A stretch of 64,000 nt of DNA from an uncultured Pseudomonadota bacterium (GTDB lineage: Bacteria; Pseudomonadota; Gammaproteobacteria; Burkholderiales; JALYOK01), in assembly GCA_902826775.1 (NCBI GenBank), contig CADEHE010000010.1, forward strand, positions 33,949 through 97,948. Reading direction: 5' to 3'. Position 1 is the stretch's first letter, and each line of letters starts with the position of its first letter. This document shows positions 45,259 to 54,492 of this stretch, in pieces. The notes under the pieces are model-generated. The model was not told the origin of the DNA. It saw only the letters and a list, made by a program, of their open reading frames with translations, and did not search any database. A program made the translations under genes and the position numbers.

Positions 45259-46907
45259 GCGCTTAGGCTGAACCCTTCGTAGTTGCGCGCGGCCACACCG
45301 TCGCAAATCGTACGATAGTGCGCCATGCCGCCGGGGTAGGGCATGAACACCCGCGGTTTGCCGGGGATGTTGGCGCCGAGATACCAGGAGTGTTTCGCTT
45401 GCGGCAGCAGCGTCGCCGCCGCCGCCCGATTAACCTCGGCGACCCACTTGTCCATTGCTTCTGCACTGGTTTCGATACGCGTCAAGCCGTGTTTGCGCAT
45501 GTGAGCGATACAGTCGGTGATCCATTCGACGTGCTGCTCGATCGCAACCGGCATGTTGCACAGCACCGACGGGCTGCCGGGACCGGTGATGGTAAACAGG
45601 TTCGGAAACCCGGCCACTTGCAAGCCGAGATAGTTGCGCGGCCCCGCTGACCATGCGTCGGCCAGCGAAACGCCGCCGCGGCCGCGAACATCCATGCGTA
45701 GCAGCGGACCGGTCATGGCGTCGAAACCGGTGGCGAACACGATAATGTCGAGCGCATGGTCGCCGGCGGTGGTGCGAATGCCGTGCGGCATGATGCGCTC
45801 AATCGGTGTGGCGCGCAGATCGACTAGCGCGACGTTGCTGCGGTTGAATGTTTCGAAATAGTCGGTATCGATTGGCGGGCGCTTGGCGGCGTAGGGGTGG
45901 TCGATGTCGGCCAGCTTCGCAGCCGTGGCTGGATCTTTAACAATGCTGCGAATCTTGTTCTTGAGAAACTCGGACGCGGTGTCGTTGGCCGCTTTGCTCA
46001 CTAACAGATCCTGGAAGGTGGCGCGAAATTGCAAGCCGCCTCGTTCCCAAGCCGCTTCGTACAGAGCTTGTCTTTCCTCCGGCGTGACCTGCAGCGCGGA
46101 GCGCTCGTCGATGGCGAAGGGATGGCCATTGGTCGTGGCGTGCATCAATTGCCGGATGCTCTTGGCATTTTGCTTGACGTAGCGTTTGAACTCTTCGGTC
46201 AAGGGCACATTGCGCGCCGGCACGCTGTAGTTGGCAGTGCGCTGGAATACAGTGAGGTGCGCGGCGGTGGCGGCGATGACCGGCGTTGCTTGTATGCCGG
46301 TGGAGCCGGTGCCGATTAGTCCGACGCGTTTGCCGGAAAAATCCACGCCTTCGTGCGGCCACTCGCCGGTGTGGTACCAGCGGCCGGCGAAGCTGTCCAA
46401 ACCCGCAATCTTTGGTACGTTCGCAGCGGACAAACAGCCGACGGCGGTGATGAGAAATCGGGTCGTAAACCGCTCCCCACCTTCCGTGCCGACTTGCCAC
46501 ACATTGGCGTGCTGGTCGTAGTGGACGGACTTTACGCGCGTGTTGAACTGGATACTGCGCTTGAGTTGAAAGCGGTCGGCGACGTGGTTGAGGTAGCGCA
46601 GAATCTCGGGCGGCTCGGGATAGCGCTCGGACCATTCCCATTCCTGCATCAATTCTTCGGAAAACGAGTAGCAGTACGAATGGCTTTCGGAATCGCAGCG
46701 CGCGCCCGGATAGCGGTTCCAATACCAAGTGCCGCCTATGCCAGCGCCGGCTTCGAGCACGCGCACCTCGAGTCCGAGCTTATCGCGCAGGCACAACAAC
46801 TGATAAAGCCCAGAGAATCCCGCGCCGACGATGAGCGCGTCGAGCGTGGGCGATTGTTGATCCGACTGAGGTGCGGCGGCTGCGCTTGAAATCGAGGCGT
46901 TGCTCAC
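45255..46907 (-). CDS. Baeyer-Villiger flavin monooxygenase (second copy)
   Basis: This 550-residue protein has FAD motif GAGFSG (28-33), an exact BVMO fingerprint FAGRWYHTGEWP (173-184) and NADPH motif GTGSTG (199-204), with GGTWYWNRYPGARCD near 58. It shares clear similarity with the protein at 5679-7376 (for example NDTASEFLKNKIRSIVKDPAT against NDTAAEFVRNKIRGIVKDPAT), so the two are paralogues. It should oxygenate a cyclic or linear ketone using NADPH and O2. First gene of the coupled BVMO-cupin-NTF2-like operon, divergent from the aldo/keto reductase. Confidence 0.92.
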   Translation of the reverse strand: MSNASISSAAAAPQSDQQSPTLDALIVGAGFSGLYQLLCLRDKLGLEVRVLEAGAGIGGTWYWNRYPGARCDSESHSYCYSFSEELMQEWEWSERYPEPPEILRYLNHVADRFQLKRSIQFNTRVKSVHYDQHANVWQVGTEGGERFTTRFLITAVGCLSAANVPKIAGLDSFAGRWYHTGEWPHEGVDFSGKRVGLIGTGSTGIQATPVIAATAAHLTVFQRTANYSVPARNVPLTEEFKRYVKQNAKSIRQLMHATTNGHPFAIDERSALQVTPEERQALYEAAWERGGLQFRATFQDLLVSKAANDTASEFLKNKIRSIVKDPATAAKLADIDHPYAAKRPPIDTDYFETFNRSNVALVDLRATPIERIMPHGIRTTAGDHALDIIVFATGFDAMTGPLLRMDVRGRGGVSLADAWSAGPRNYLGLQVAGFPNLFTITGPGSPSVLCNMPVAIEQHVEWITDCIAHMRKHGLTRIETSAEAMDKWVAEVNRAAAATLLPQAKHSWYLGANIPGKPRVFMPYPGGMAHYRTICDGVAARNYEGFSLSA

Positions 46908-47027
46908 GAAAATTCTCTGTTTGCGCTGACACTAGTATTTGCCGGCAATTTTGGCACAAAGCCTCAATCGACGTTTTGCCGCATAATCGCGCAGACGGTC
47001 CATTCAATCCCTATGTGTGAGTAAACC

Positions 47028-47990
47028 ATGCAAATGCGCAAGTTAGGAGCGGCCAACCTGCAAATCGCCCCGCTTGTGTTCGGCGGCAATGTGTTTGGCT
47101 GGACCGCCGATGAGACCATGTCATTCCGGCTGCTCGACGCGTTCGTCGGCGCGGGCTTTAACTGTGTCGACACGGCCGATATGTATTCGCGTTGGGTGCC
47201 CGGGCACACCGGCGGAGAATCGGAAACTATCATCGGCAAATGGATGAAGCAGCGCGCCTGCCGCGACAAGATCGTTCTTTTGACCAAAGTCGGCATGGAC
47301 ATGGGCGACGGCAAGAAGGGGTTGGCGCGCAAGTACATTCTGCAGGCGGTGGAGGATTCGCTGCGCCGGCTGCAAACCGACTACATCGATTTGTATCAAT
47401 CGCACACCGATGATGCCGAAACGCCGCAGGAAGAGACACTCGAGGCCTACGCGCAGCTCGTAAAGCAGGGCAAAGTGCGCGCGATCGGCGCATCCAATTT
47501 CAAAGGCGAGCGCTTGAAGCAAGCACTGCAAATCAGTACCCAACGCGGTTATCCAAGCTATCAGTGCTTGCAGCCGCATTACAATTTATGTGAGCGCGCC
47601 GACTACGAAAGCGACCTTGAGCCCGTGTGCGCCGCCACTAATTTGGCAGTCATTCCCTATTGGGCGCTGGCGGCGGGGTTTCTCACCGGCAAGTATCGTT
47701 CCGAAGGCGATCTGACGAAGAGCGCGCGCGGTGGTGGGTTAAAAAAGTACTTGAACGAACGCGGCCTGCGGATTTTGGCGGCATTGGATACGGTAGCCAA
47801 GGACAAGCAAACCTCGCAAGCGGCCGTTGCGCTGGCTTGGTTGCTCGCGCGCCCGAGTGTGACGGCGCCGATAGCCAGCGCCACAACATTAGAGCAGCTG
47901 CAAACGCTGATTGACGGCGTTCAATTGAAGCTCGATGCCCCCGCGATTGAGATTCTGAATCGTGCCAGCGCCGGTAGTTCAAACAACTAG
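47028..47990 (+). CDS. aldo/keto reductase
   Basis: A 320-residue TIM-barrel NADPH-dependent reductase. The catalytic tetrad is Asp and Tyr in DTADMYSRW, Lys in LLTKVG and His in YQSHTDD. IGASNFKGERL and AVALAWLLARPSVTAPIASATT are typical of the Gfo-like AKR11/12 type. It reduces aldehydes or ketones. Divergent from the BVMO operon across 120 bases, so both may share a regulatory region. Confidence 0.93.
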   Translation: MQMRKLGAANLQIAPLVFGGNVFGWTADETMSFRLLDAFVGAGFNCVDTADMYSRWVPGHTGGESETIIGKWMKQRACRDKIVLLTKVGMDMGDGKKGLARKYILQAVEDSLRRLQTDYIDLYQSHTDDAETPQEETLEAYAQLVKQGKVRAIGASNFKGERLKQALQISTQRGYPSYQCLQPHYNLCERADYESDLEPVCAATNLAVIPYWALAAGFLTGKYRSEGDLTKSARGGGLKKYLNERGLRILAALDTVAKDKQTSQAAVALAWLLARPSVTAPIASATTLEQLQTLIDGVQLKLDAPAIEILNRASAGSSNN

Positions 47991-48057
47991 GCTCGTCTCA
48001 GATAATGCAGGAGGCCCGCTGCATGCAGCCTTTGCTTGCGGCACTATGCGGGTCATT

Positions 48058-49497
48058 ATGCATCGCCCTATCGCTACTACCGCCGGTTTTAGGCAGTGCG
48101 CCGCGCTGGCGCTGTGTTGGTTGTTGGTGTGGTTTGCGCAGAGCACATTAGCGGCTAAGACGGTCGCGATCGTCGGTGCGGCGGTGATTCACCCTGAGCG
48201 CGAACTCGTTGAACACGACCGCACTCTGATCATCGAAGATGCGCGTGTTCTCGCTATTGGTGCGGCGGGCGACACGTCCATCCCGGCTGAGGCGCAGATT
48301 ATTGACGCCCGAGGCAAGTGGGTAATGCCAGGCCTGATCGACGCGCACGTGCATTTCTTTCAATCCGGGAACTTCTTTGCTCGCCCCGACGTAGCGAACT
48401 TCGAAGGCTATGTTTCGTACGCAGACGAAACCGCACGTAACAAAGCACGTTTGCCAGCGACCTTCAAAATTTATCTCGCCAATGGCGTAACCGGCGTGAT
48501 CGATGCCGGCGGGCCGATGTGGAATTTTGATGTGCGGGCGGCGGCACGCGAAGCGGCGGCCGCACCTAACGTTGCCGTTGCCGGTCCGCTGTTGTCGACA
48601 ATCGATGCCCCGCGCTTGAATCTGGGCGATCCGCCCATCATTCGGGTCGAATCGGCGCAAGCGGCGCGCGAGCTAGTTAGACGGCAAGCTCGATCGCAGC
48701 CGGATTACATCAAGGTATGGTTCATTCACAATCAAGGCGACGATTTGGCCGAGCAAGAGTCGATGGTCGCCGCCGCGGGCGAAGAGGCGCATGCGGCAGG
48801 CATTCGCCTCGCGGTGCATGCCACCGAACTGGCTGTGGCGAAAGCGGCGCTGCGCGCGGGTGCGGATTTTCTTGTGCACTCGGTGGAAAACGAAACGATC
48901 GATGACGAATTCATTGCGCTCGCTTTGCAGCGCAAGGTCTTGTACTGTCCAACTCTAGCCGTTTACACCGGCTATCAAGAGGCTCTGTCCGGTCACTGGC
49001 AACCCACCGCAATCGAAGCGCGGCGCGCAGATCCAGACATCGTAAGCGCACTGCGTAGCGGCAGCGGTCTGCCGCGCAAGTTATTCCCTCATGATGTATC
49101 GCGGCTGATTTTGCAGCACTATCTGCCGCGGCGCGCGCCGATTATGGCGGAAAATCTGCGCAGAGCCGCGGCGGCTGGGATCAGCGTGGTGATGGGCACG
49201 GACGCCGGCAACATCGGCACTTTGCATGGTCCTGCTATCCATCGTGAAATGGCGACGATGGCGCAGTCGGGGATGCCGCCGATGCAGATTCTTCAGGCAG
49301 CCACGAGCAACGGCGCTAAAGCGCTTAACCGAGCAAACGAGCTCGGCGCGCTACGTCCGGGCATGCGCGCGGACCTGATAGTTCTCAACGCCGACCCGTT
49401 GCAAGATGTGGCGAATCTAGCCGTCTTGGACCGCGTGATCAAAGACGGTGTAGTGTTCGATCCAAACGAGTTGATGCGTGCCGCGGGGACGCCCTAG
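48058..49497 (+). CDS. exported metal-dependent amidohydrolase
   Basis: An amidohydrolase-superfamily enzyme of about 479 residues with a signal peptide ending STLA. The metal motif DAHVHFF, a carbamylatable Lys in YIKVWF, His in HATE, His in HSVEN and Asp in MGTDAG make a complete active site, as in imidazolonepropionase-like hydrolases. The substrate is not evident. Starts at 48046 and 48058 are both possible; the second sits right before the signal peptide. Follows the aldo/keto reductase on the same strand. Confidence 0.87.
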   Translation: MHRPIATTAGFRQCAALALCWLLVWFAQSTLAAKTVAIVGAAVIHPERELVEHDRTLIIEDARVLAIGAAGDTSIPAEAQIIDARGKWVMPGLIDAHVHFFQSGNFFARPDVANFEGYVSYADETARNKARLPATFKIYLANGVTGVIDAGGPMWNFDVRAAAREAAAAPNVAVAGPLLSTIDAPRLNLGDPPIIRVESAQAARELVRRQARSQPDYIKVWFIHNQGDDLAEQESMVAAAGEEAHAAGIRLAVHATELAVAKAALRAGADFLVHSVENETIDDEFIALALQRKVLYCPTLAVYTGYQEALSGHWQPTAIEARRADPDIVSALRSGSGLPRKLFPHDVSRLILQHYLPRRAPIMAENLRRAAAAGISVVMGTDAGNIGTLHGPAIHREMATMAQSGMPPMQILQAATSNGAKALNRANELGALRPGMRADLIVLNADPLQDVANLAVLDRVIKDGVVFDPNELMRAAGTP

Positions 49498-49543
49498 GCT
49501 CCCGCGGCGGCGGCGCCGCGCAGCCGCCAACGTGCGAGTCGTG

Positions 49544-49759
49544 CTAGGGCAGTTCGCGGCGGCGCGCGTCGCTCGAGAGATGGACAAAGCGCTGGATCAC
49601 CCAGTCCAGCACGAACCAAGTCGCCAGGAAGGCGATGCACTCGAGCAGAAAACTATGAAACTTGTAAAACACTTCGGCGATCAGCAGTGCAAGGCCCAAA
49701 GCCGGGAGTTGCTCGGACAAAAAGCGCTTGAGCGACAGGGAACGCAGCAGCGTGTACAT
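49544..49759 (-). CDS. small two-helix membrane protein
   Basis: A 71-residue protein with two hydrophobic stretches (LPALGLALLIAEVFYKFHSF and FLATWFVLDWVIQRF) and charged ends. Similar short membrane proteins occur in proteobacteria but have no known role. It lies 41 bases downstream of the BNR protein gene on the same strand. Confidence 0.6.
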   Translation of the reverse strand: MYTLLRSLSLKRFLSEQLPALGLALLIAEVFYKFHSFLLECIAFLATWFVLDWVIQRFVHLSSDARRRELP

Positions 49760-49799
49760 GACGTTGTTCCTTTATTGGCAAGTTGCGGGTCCGAATTGG

Positions 49800-52280
49800 C
49801 TAGATCGCGGATAAATCAATGGTGAACATGCCGCGCCCGTGTGTCGCACAGACCAGCTTCTTGTTCATCCAGAAAAGCTCATCTACCGAGCAGTTGGTAG
49901 GCCCCTCGTTGCCGGGCGACCAACTGGCTCCGCCATCCTCACTGGCGAAAATGCCGACCTCGCTGCCGGCATACAGAAAAGCACGGCGCGCCGGGTGAAT
50001 CGCAATGGTTCGGATCGGCACGTCCGGTAGCGGGGCCGAGATATCGCGCCACGTTGCGCCGCTGTCCGTAGTCTTCCACAAGTTGCCGGCGCTGTAGCCG
50101 CCGAAACAAATGTAAACGGTCTGTTTGTCGCTTGGGTCGATAACGATACGGGTGCAGTAGCGCCGCGCCAATAGAGGCGTTGGACCATTGGTGTCGATGC
50201 GTTGCCAGATGGGCGTGAGCGACGTGCCGTTGATGGTCTTGAAGATCGCGCCGTCGATATGGCCGACCCAAACCAGATCCGAATCACCGCGAGCGACGGC
50301 AATAGCGCTAATGAAATTGCCGGTCGGTGCCTTGATTGCGCTCCAGCGCGGACCGCTATTTTTGGTGTTCGGCGTTTTCGCGTCATTGGTGCGCCACAAC
50401 GACGAGCCGCCGCCCAAAATGCGGTTGGAATCGTTGGGGTCGAGCACGAATGGCGCGATGAACAGCGTTTTTTGCGTCATCGAATCGGGGATGCGAAACG
50501 GCGCCGGCTTCCAGTCCCAGCTATTGGTCGCGGAATTCCAAAACTGCCCGTTGATGTACCGATCGCCGCGTTGATCATCGGAACTGGCGCCGTCCGTATT
50601 GCGGTGAATGCCAAGATACACGTACTCACCGTAAAACACTTTGGCATCGGTCGAATCGGCGGCACACCAACCGCCGTCGCCGCCAAAAATCGTGGTCCAA
50701 GCCTCGCTGCCGGCGGCAGGTTTGTAGCAAAGGGTGCCATTATCCTGTGCGCCGCCGATGATGACGCCGGTCGCGGCATTGCCGGCAGCGCCATAGAACT
50801 GGGTTACGGCATAGGTGTTGTTGAGTTCTTGCCAGCCGCTCACGAATGGTTCGTCCGCGTCGTTGCCGGCAGTGGTCACGTCGCTCGCGCGGTAAATGCC
50901 GCCGTCGTTGCCGAAAAATACCGTGCGGTTGGTCGTGCCGTTGTACTGCCCGTGCGCAACGATGCTATGGTGGTCGGCGTGCACCGAGCCGCTATCCCAC
51001 CAAGTCGAGATCGGCCGCAGCGTGTCGCCGCCGTCCAAGCTGCGCCACAGATCCAGCCCGCCGACGATCACCAGGTTTTCATTGATCGGATCGCCGGCCC
51101 AAATGGTGTTTGCGTACCAGCCTTGATCGCTCAAGTAGTGTGCCGGGCGGCCGGCTGGTGTTTGATTAGCACGTCGGGTGTAGCTTTTGCCGCCGTCGGT
51201 AGAGCGCCAGATTTCGCCTTTGGCGACGTCGATCGAGGCATAGACGATGGCCGCGTTCTTCTTCGCGTAAGTTAGTTCCACGCGGCCTTCCCATGGGCTT
51301 GCGTGTGCGGCAACTTTCCATGTTTTGCCGCTGTTGGTGGAATAGAACGCTGCGCCGCGATCCAAGCTGCCCGCGACCGCGCGCGTGCTCAACGACGGCG
51401 AAAAGCGCACGTCGCCCAGCGGTTCGTCCAAGACTTTGCTCCAGCTGTGGTGCTTGGCGTCCGTGCTGCGAAACAGTCCTTGCGGGGTCGCCGCGAGCAG
51501 CGTCTTGCCATTTCTAGATATGGCGAGACGATTGATTAGCTGAAGTTCCGCGCTGTCGGTGCCCGTGAGATGCGCCCAGTTGCTGCCATCGGTGGTGAAG
51601 AATATGCCGCCGCCGCGCAAGGCATCGACATTGGAGAAGCCCTCGCCGGTTGCGGCATACATGATGTTCGGATCACTTGGATGCATGACCAAGCAGCTCA
51701 CAGCCAGATTGGCGAGGAAGTCATTTACCGGTTCCCAGTGCGAGCCGCCATCAACGGTGCGCCAAACCCCGCCGCCGGCACTGGCGGCCCACATCATCTG
51801 TGGTTGCGTGGGATGACACACGATACTGCGCGTGCGCCCGCCGATATTGCCGGGGCCGATGGGTACCCAGGCTGCTTGCGTCAAACCGGCTAGGCGTTGC
51901 AAGCCGCGCGCCACGCGTACCGGTGCGCCGGTCGGTATGCCTGCCACGGAGCGCTGCGCGCGCGCCTCGCGCCGTGCCTGTTGCAGTCTCTCGCCGGCGT
52001 TTGTCAGCGCTGCGGGCGTCGGTGCTTGCCCGTTCTCGTCTTTAATCTGGAGTCGGCGAAAGCGCTCGCGTCCGCGCGGCATGTCGGGGAACTCAATTCT
52101 GCGCACCGCGCGCCGCAGTTTGCCTTCAGACATCTTGGCGAAAGCGGTTGGCGTGAGGCCACGCAATTCTTCCAGCAAACGCACTTGTTCCACGGATATG
52201 CTGATGCCGCGATTCTCGCTCAGCCAGGTCATGTGCTCAGTGAAAGTCTTGCTGGGCGTTTCATCGAATGGCGTTGCCAT
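49800..52280 (-). CDS. large BNR/sialidase-like beta-propeller protein
   Basis: An 826-residue protein. After a charged N-terminal region of about 130 residues (ISVEQVRLLEELRGLTPTAF) come many BNR/Asp-box repeats: SxDGGxxW variants include TVDGGSHW, STNSGKTW, STDGGKSY, TTDSGATW and SEDGGASW. This forms one or two beta propellers as in VPS10/sortilin or xyloglucanase-type proteins. No signal peptide is visible. Catalytic residues of sialidases cannot be identified, so a binding role is equally possible. Confidence 0.75.
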   Translation of the reverse strand: MATPFDETPSKTFTEHMTWLSENRGISISVEQVRLLEELRGLTPTAFAKMSEGKLRRAVRRIEFPDMPRGRERFRRLQIKDENGQAPTPAALTNAGERLQQARREARAQRSVAGIPTGAPVRVARGLQRLAGLTQAAWVPIGPGNIGGRTRSIVCHPTQPQMMWAASAGGGVWRTVDGGSHWEPVNDFLANLAVSCLVMHPSDPNIMYAATGEGFSNVDALRGGGIFFTTDGSNWAHLTGTDSAELQLINRLAISRNGKTLLAATPQGLFRSTDAKHHSWSKVLDEPLGDVRFSPSLSTRAVAGSLDRGAAFYSTNSGKTWKVAAHASPWEGRVELTYAKKNAAIVYASIDVAKGEIWRSTDGGKSYTRRANQTPAGRPAHYLSDQGWYANTIWAGDPINENLVIVGGLDLWRSLDGGDTLRPISTWWDSGSVHADHHSIVAHGQYNGTTNRTVFFGNDGGIYRASDVTTAGNDADEPFVSGWQELNNTYAVTQFYGAAGNAATGVIIGGAQDNGTLCYKPAAGSEAWTTIFGGDGGWCAADSTDAKVFYGEYVYLGIHRNTDGASSDDQRGDRYINGQFWNSATNSWDWKPAPFRIPDSMTQKTLFIAPFVLDPNDSNRILGGGSSLWRTNDAKTPNTKNSGPRWSAIKAPTGNFISAIAVARGDSDLVWVGHIDGAIFKTINGTSLTPIWQRIDTNGPTPLLARRYCTRIVIDPSDKQTVYICFGGYSAGNLWKTTDSGATWRDISAPLPDVPIRTIAIHPARRAFLYAGSEVGIFASEDGGASWSPGNEGPTNCSVDELFWMNKKLVCATHGRGMFTIDLSAI

Positions 52281-52323
52281 GGGCTAGTTCCTCTCGTTGG
52301 CTCAATGCGGCCGCACGGGTTAA

Positions 52324-53049
52324 CTACGGACGCAATGCGCGTGGCCGTGAAGCGACCCAACTGCGAACCGCAAACTCCCAGATCGGCGCTCCCGTGTCGC
52401 GCCGCGCTGCGCATAAGACAGTTTGCCCAGCTTTATCACCCCGATCCAACAAATAAAAAACGCGCTCGCCGTGCACGCAGACTTCGCGCGCGCTCGGCGC
52501 CACATTTGGGAGTGGCGAGGCGTCAGCGCAGCGCAGAGTGGCTTCCCGCGGTTCTGCCACACAGCGCCCAGAAGTAAGGTTGATGTGAAGCATCCCGGCG
52601 GCGCAATGGCTGGTCTTCGACATCACTTGCGGGCCGGGAGGCGCCCCCCCCTGGTAGCGTTGCTGGGCGTGCCACTGCAAATCCAACTCGCTGTCTTCCA
52701 ATGCGCAGCGATAGTCGAAGAATTCATCGGGTTTAAGCGTGATATCAGCCCAGGCCGGAAACGGCGCGTCGATAGTGACGGTCGAGCAGAGCGCGCCGTC
52801 ACTTGCGCTTAGCGCGGCAAGTTCCAACTCCAGGCCTGCGGTAAGCCGCGCCACAACCACTTGCTGCGTCGACGCCGCGATGGGTCTACCGGCCACCGCT
52901 GAGCGCCAGAGCACACGGCCGCTCCCCGACTGGAGCGCGACAACGTCGGGCGTTTCGTCACCGAGATAGGCGACGGCGCCGTCGTGGCTCAGCACGCCCA
53001 GAGGGAATCGCAGCGAAACTGTCCGTGGCTTGGAACCCATTGCCGACAC
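52324..53049 (-). CDS. hypothetical protein with PQQ-like propeller repeats
   Basis: A 241-residue protein with repeats of the type VVALQSGSGRVLWRSAVAG and VLCAARRDTGAPIWEFAVR, as in PQQ-binding-like beta-propellers. It lacks a signal peptide. It lies 43 bases upstream of the BNR protein gene on the same strand, so both may form an operon encoding two propeller proteins. Starts at 53049 and 53040 are possible. Function unknown. Confidence 0.6.
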   Translation of the reverse strand: MSAMGSKPRTVSLRFPLGVLSHDGAVAYLGDETPDVVALQSGSGRVLWRSAVAGRPIAASTQQVVVARLTAGLELELAALSASDGALCSTVTIDAPFPAWADITLKPDEFFDYRCALEDSELDLQWHAQQRYQGGAPPGPQVMSKTSHCAAGMLHINLTSGRCVAEPREATLRCADASPLPNVAPSAREVCVHGERVFYLLDRGDKAGQTVLCAARRDTGAPIWEFAVRSWVASRPRALRP

Positions 53050-53179
53050 CGCTAGTTTCTTGAGTTAAGGATTCGCATCAACTGACGTTCCTTGCGCATT
53101 TGCGCCACGAATGTCCAACTCAGGCGAGAAGCTTATGTTAGCGCCGTCTCGCCACCGGCGCCAGCGTGCTGCTGTAACG

Positions 53180-53317
53180 TTAGCCGGGAAGTTTGCTCTG
53201 AGGTTGGGGGCATGCCACGCTTGCGTGCGCCTTCGCCCACGCGCTTGCGCCGCAACCGGCTGCCCTGCCTGTGGCAAAGCAAGCTGTCAGCAAGTAGCCG
53301 CCGGTGGGTGCTTCCTA
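53180..53317 (-). pseudogene. severed C-terminal tail of the flavoprotein gene
   Basis: Reading past the TAG at 53315-53317 in the same frame gives EAPTGGYLLTACFATGRAAG and continues to a TAA at 53180. In HI0933-like flavoproteins the invariant motif is GEMLDWEAPTGGYLL; here Trp is replaced by TAG, consistent with a single TGG-to-TAG change. Confidence 0.7.
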
Positions 53318-54451
53318 GTCAAGCATTTCCCCGGCGCAGAACACGCCCGGAAGTTTCTGCAGCATGAGCCGCTCGTCGAGCGCCTCGAAGGTGACTCCGC
53401 CAGCAGTACTGATCGCTTCTTCGAGCGGGCGCGGCGCGACCAAGTTGAGCGGATACGACTTGATCGTGTCGACTAAGCGAGCGACGTTGTTGCCGGCATC
53501 AGCACCCAGGCATTCGCGCAGCAACGCTGCTTTCACGCCCTCGAGTCCCGTCGCCTTGCGGAGAAAGTTGCTAAACGATTCTGCGCCGCGTGGACGCGCT
53601 AACGCGCGCGCCAAACGCGCGTGATCGCGTCCTGGGGCCAGATCGAGCAGCAACGTCGCGCTACGGCCAGCGGCAAGTGCATCGCGCAGCGGCGCGGAAA
53701 GAGCATAAATCAGGCCGCCCTCGACACCGGTGGCAGTGACGACGAACTCGCCTTGCTGCCGCAACCGCAGTCCATTCTCATCGATACAGCTGGCGATGAC
53801 GGATTTCACCGGCAGCCCGGCAAACTTGTGGCGGAAGTGCTCGCTCCAGCCAACGTCGAAGCCGCAATTTGCCGGAAGCAAAGCGGCTAGCGCAATTGCG
53901 TGTTGCTGCAGAATTGGCACCCAGGCTGCATCCGAGCCCAAGCGTGGCCAACTGCCGCCGCCGAGCGCGAGCACCGTCGCGTGCGGCTGCCGATGGTGTT
54001 CGCCATGCGGTGTTGCAAAGCGCAGTGCACCGCTATCGCTCCAGCCGCGCCAGCGATGCCGCGCGTGCATGCGCACGCCCATGGCGCGCAAACGGTGTAA
54101 CCAAGCGCGCAGCAGCGGCGCTGCTTTGAAGTCCGTCGGGAATATGCGCCCCGAGCTGCCAACGAAAGTTTCGATGCCGAGCTGGTGTGCCCAGACGCGC
54201 AGGGCGTTAGGCTCGAGCGCACGCACTATCGCTTCGAGTGCCGGACGGCGCGCGCCGTAACGCGATAGAAACGGCTCAATCGGTTCTGCGTGCGTGAGAT
54301 TCAAGCCGCCCTTGCCGGCCATCAAGAATTTGCGGCCAAGCGAAGGCATGCTGTCGAAGACATCGACGCGACAGCCGTTTTGAGCGGCCGCTTCGGCGGC
54401 CATGAGTCCGGTTGGACCGCCGCCGATGACTGCGACGAGCGCCGTGCTCAT
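53315..54451 (-). CDS. HI0933-like (TIGR03862-type) FAD flavoprotein, truncated by an amber codon
   Basis: A 378-residue N-terminal part of a NAD(P)/FAD-dependent oxidoreductase of unknown role. GGGPTGLMAAEAAAQNG (FAD), GRKFLMAGKGGLNLTH and ALGGGSWPRLGSDA are present. The frame stops in CAGEMLD, exactly where the family continues with WEAPTGGYLL, the FAD-contacting end. The missing 40-odd residues are still encoded downstream (53180-53314). The product is probably inactive unless the codon is read through or was a sequencing error. Confidence 0.8.
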   Translation of the reverse strand: MSTALVAVIGGGPTGLMAAEAAAQNGCRVDVFDSMPSLGRKFLMAGKGGLNLTHAEPIEPFLSRYGARRPALEAIVRALEPNALRVWAHQLGIETFVGSSGRIFPTDFKAAPLLRAWLHRLRAMGVRMHARHRWRGWSDSGALRFATPHGEHHRQPHATVLALGGGSWPRLGSDAAWVPILQQHAIALAALLPANCGFDVGWSEHFRHKFAGLPVKSVIASCIDENGLRLRQQGEFVVTATGVEGGLIYALSAPLRDALAAGRSATLLLDLAPGRDHARLARALARPRGAESFSNFLRKATGLEGVKAALLRECLGADAGNNVARLVDTIKSYPLNLVAPRPLEEAISTAGGVTFEALDERLMLQKLPGVFCAGEMLD

Positions 54452-54492
54452 TTAATCTGGCAAGCGTTTAGTGCGGGCAACCGCCGCGACCG

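Noticed and set aside
50202..51275. Forward 357-codon frame opposite the BNR protein
   Set aside because: Repetitive shadow of the BNR repeats; no domain seen.
53065..53277. Minus-strand 70-codon frame downstream of the flavoprotein gene
   Set aside because: It is in a different frame from the severed flavoprotein tail and has no homology that I recognise.
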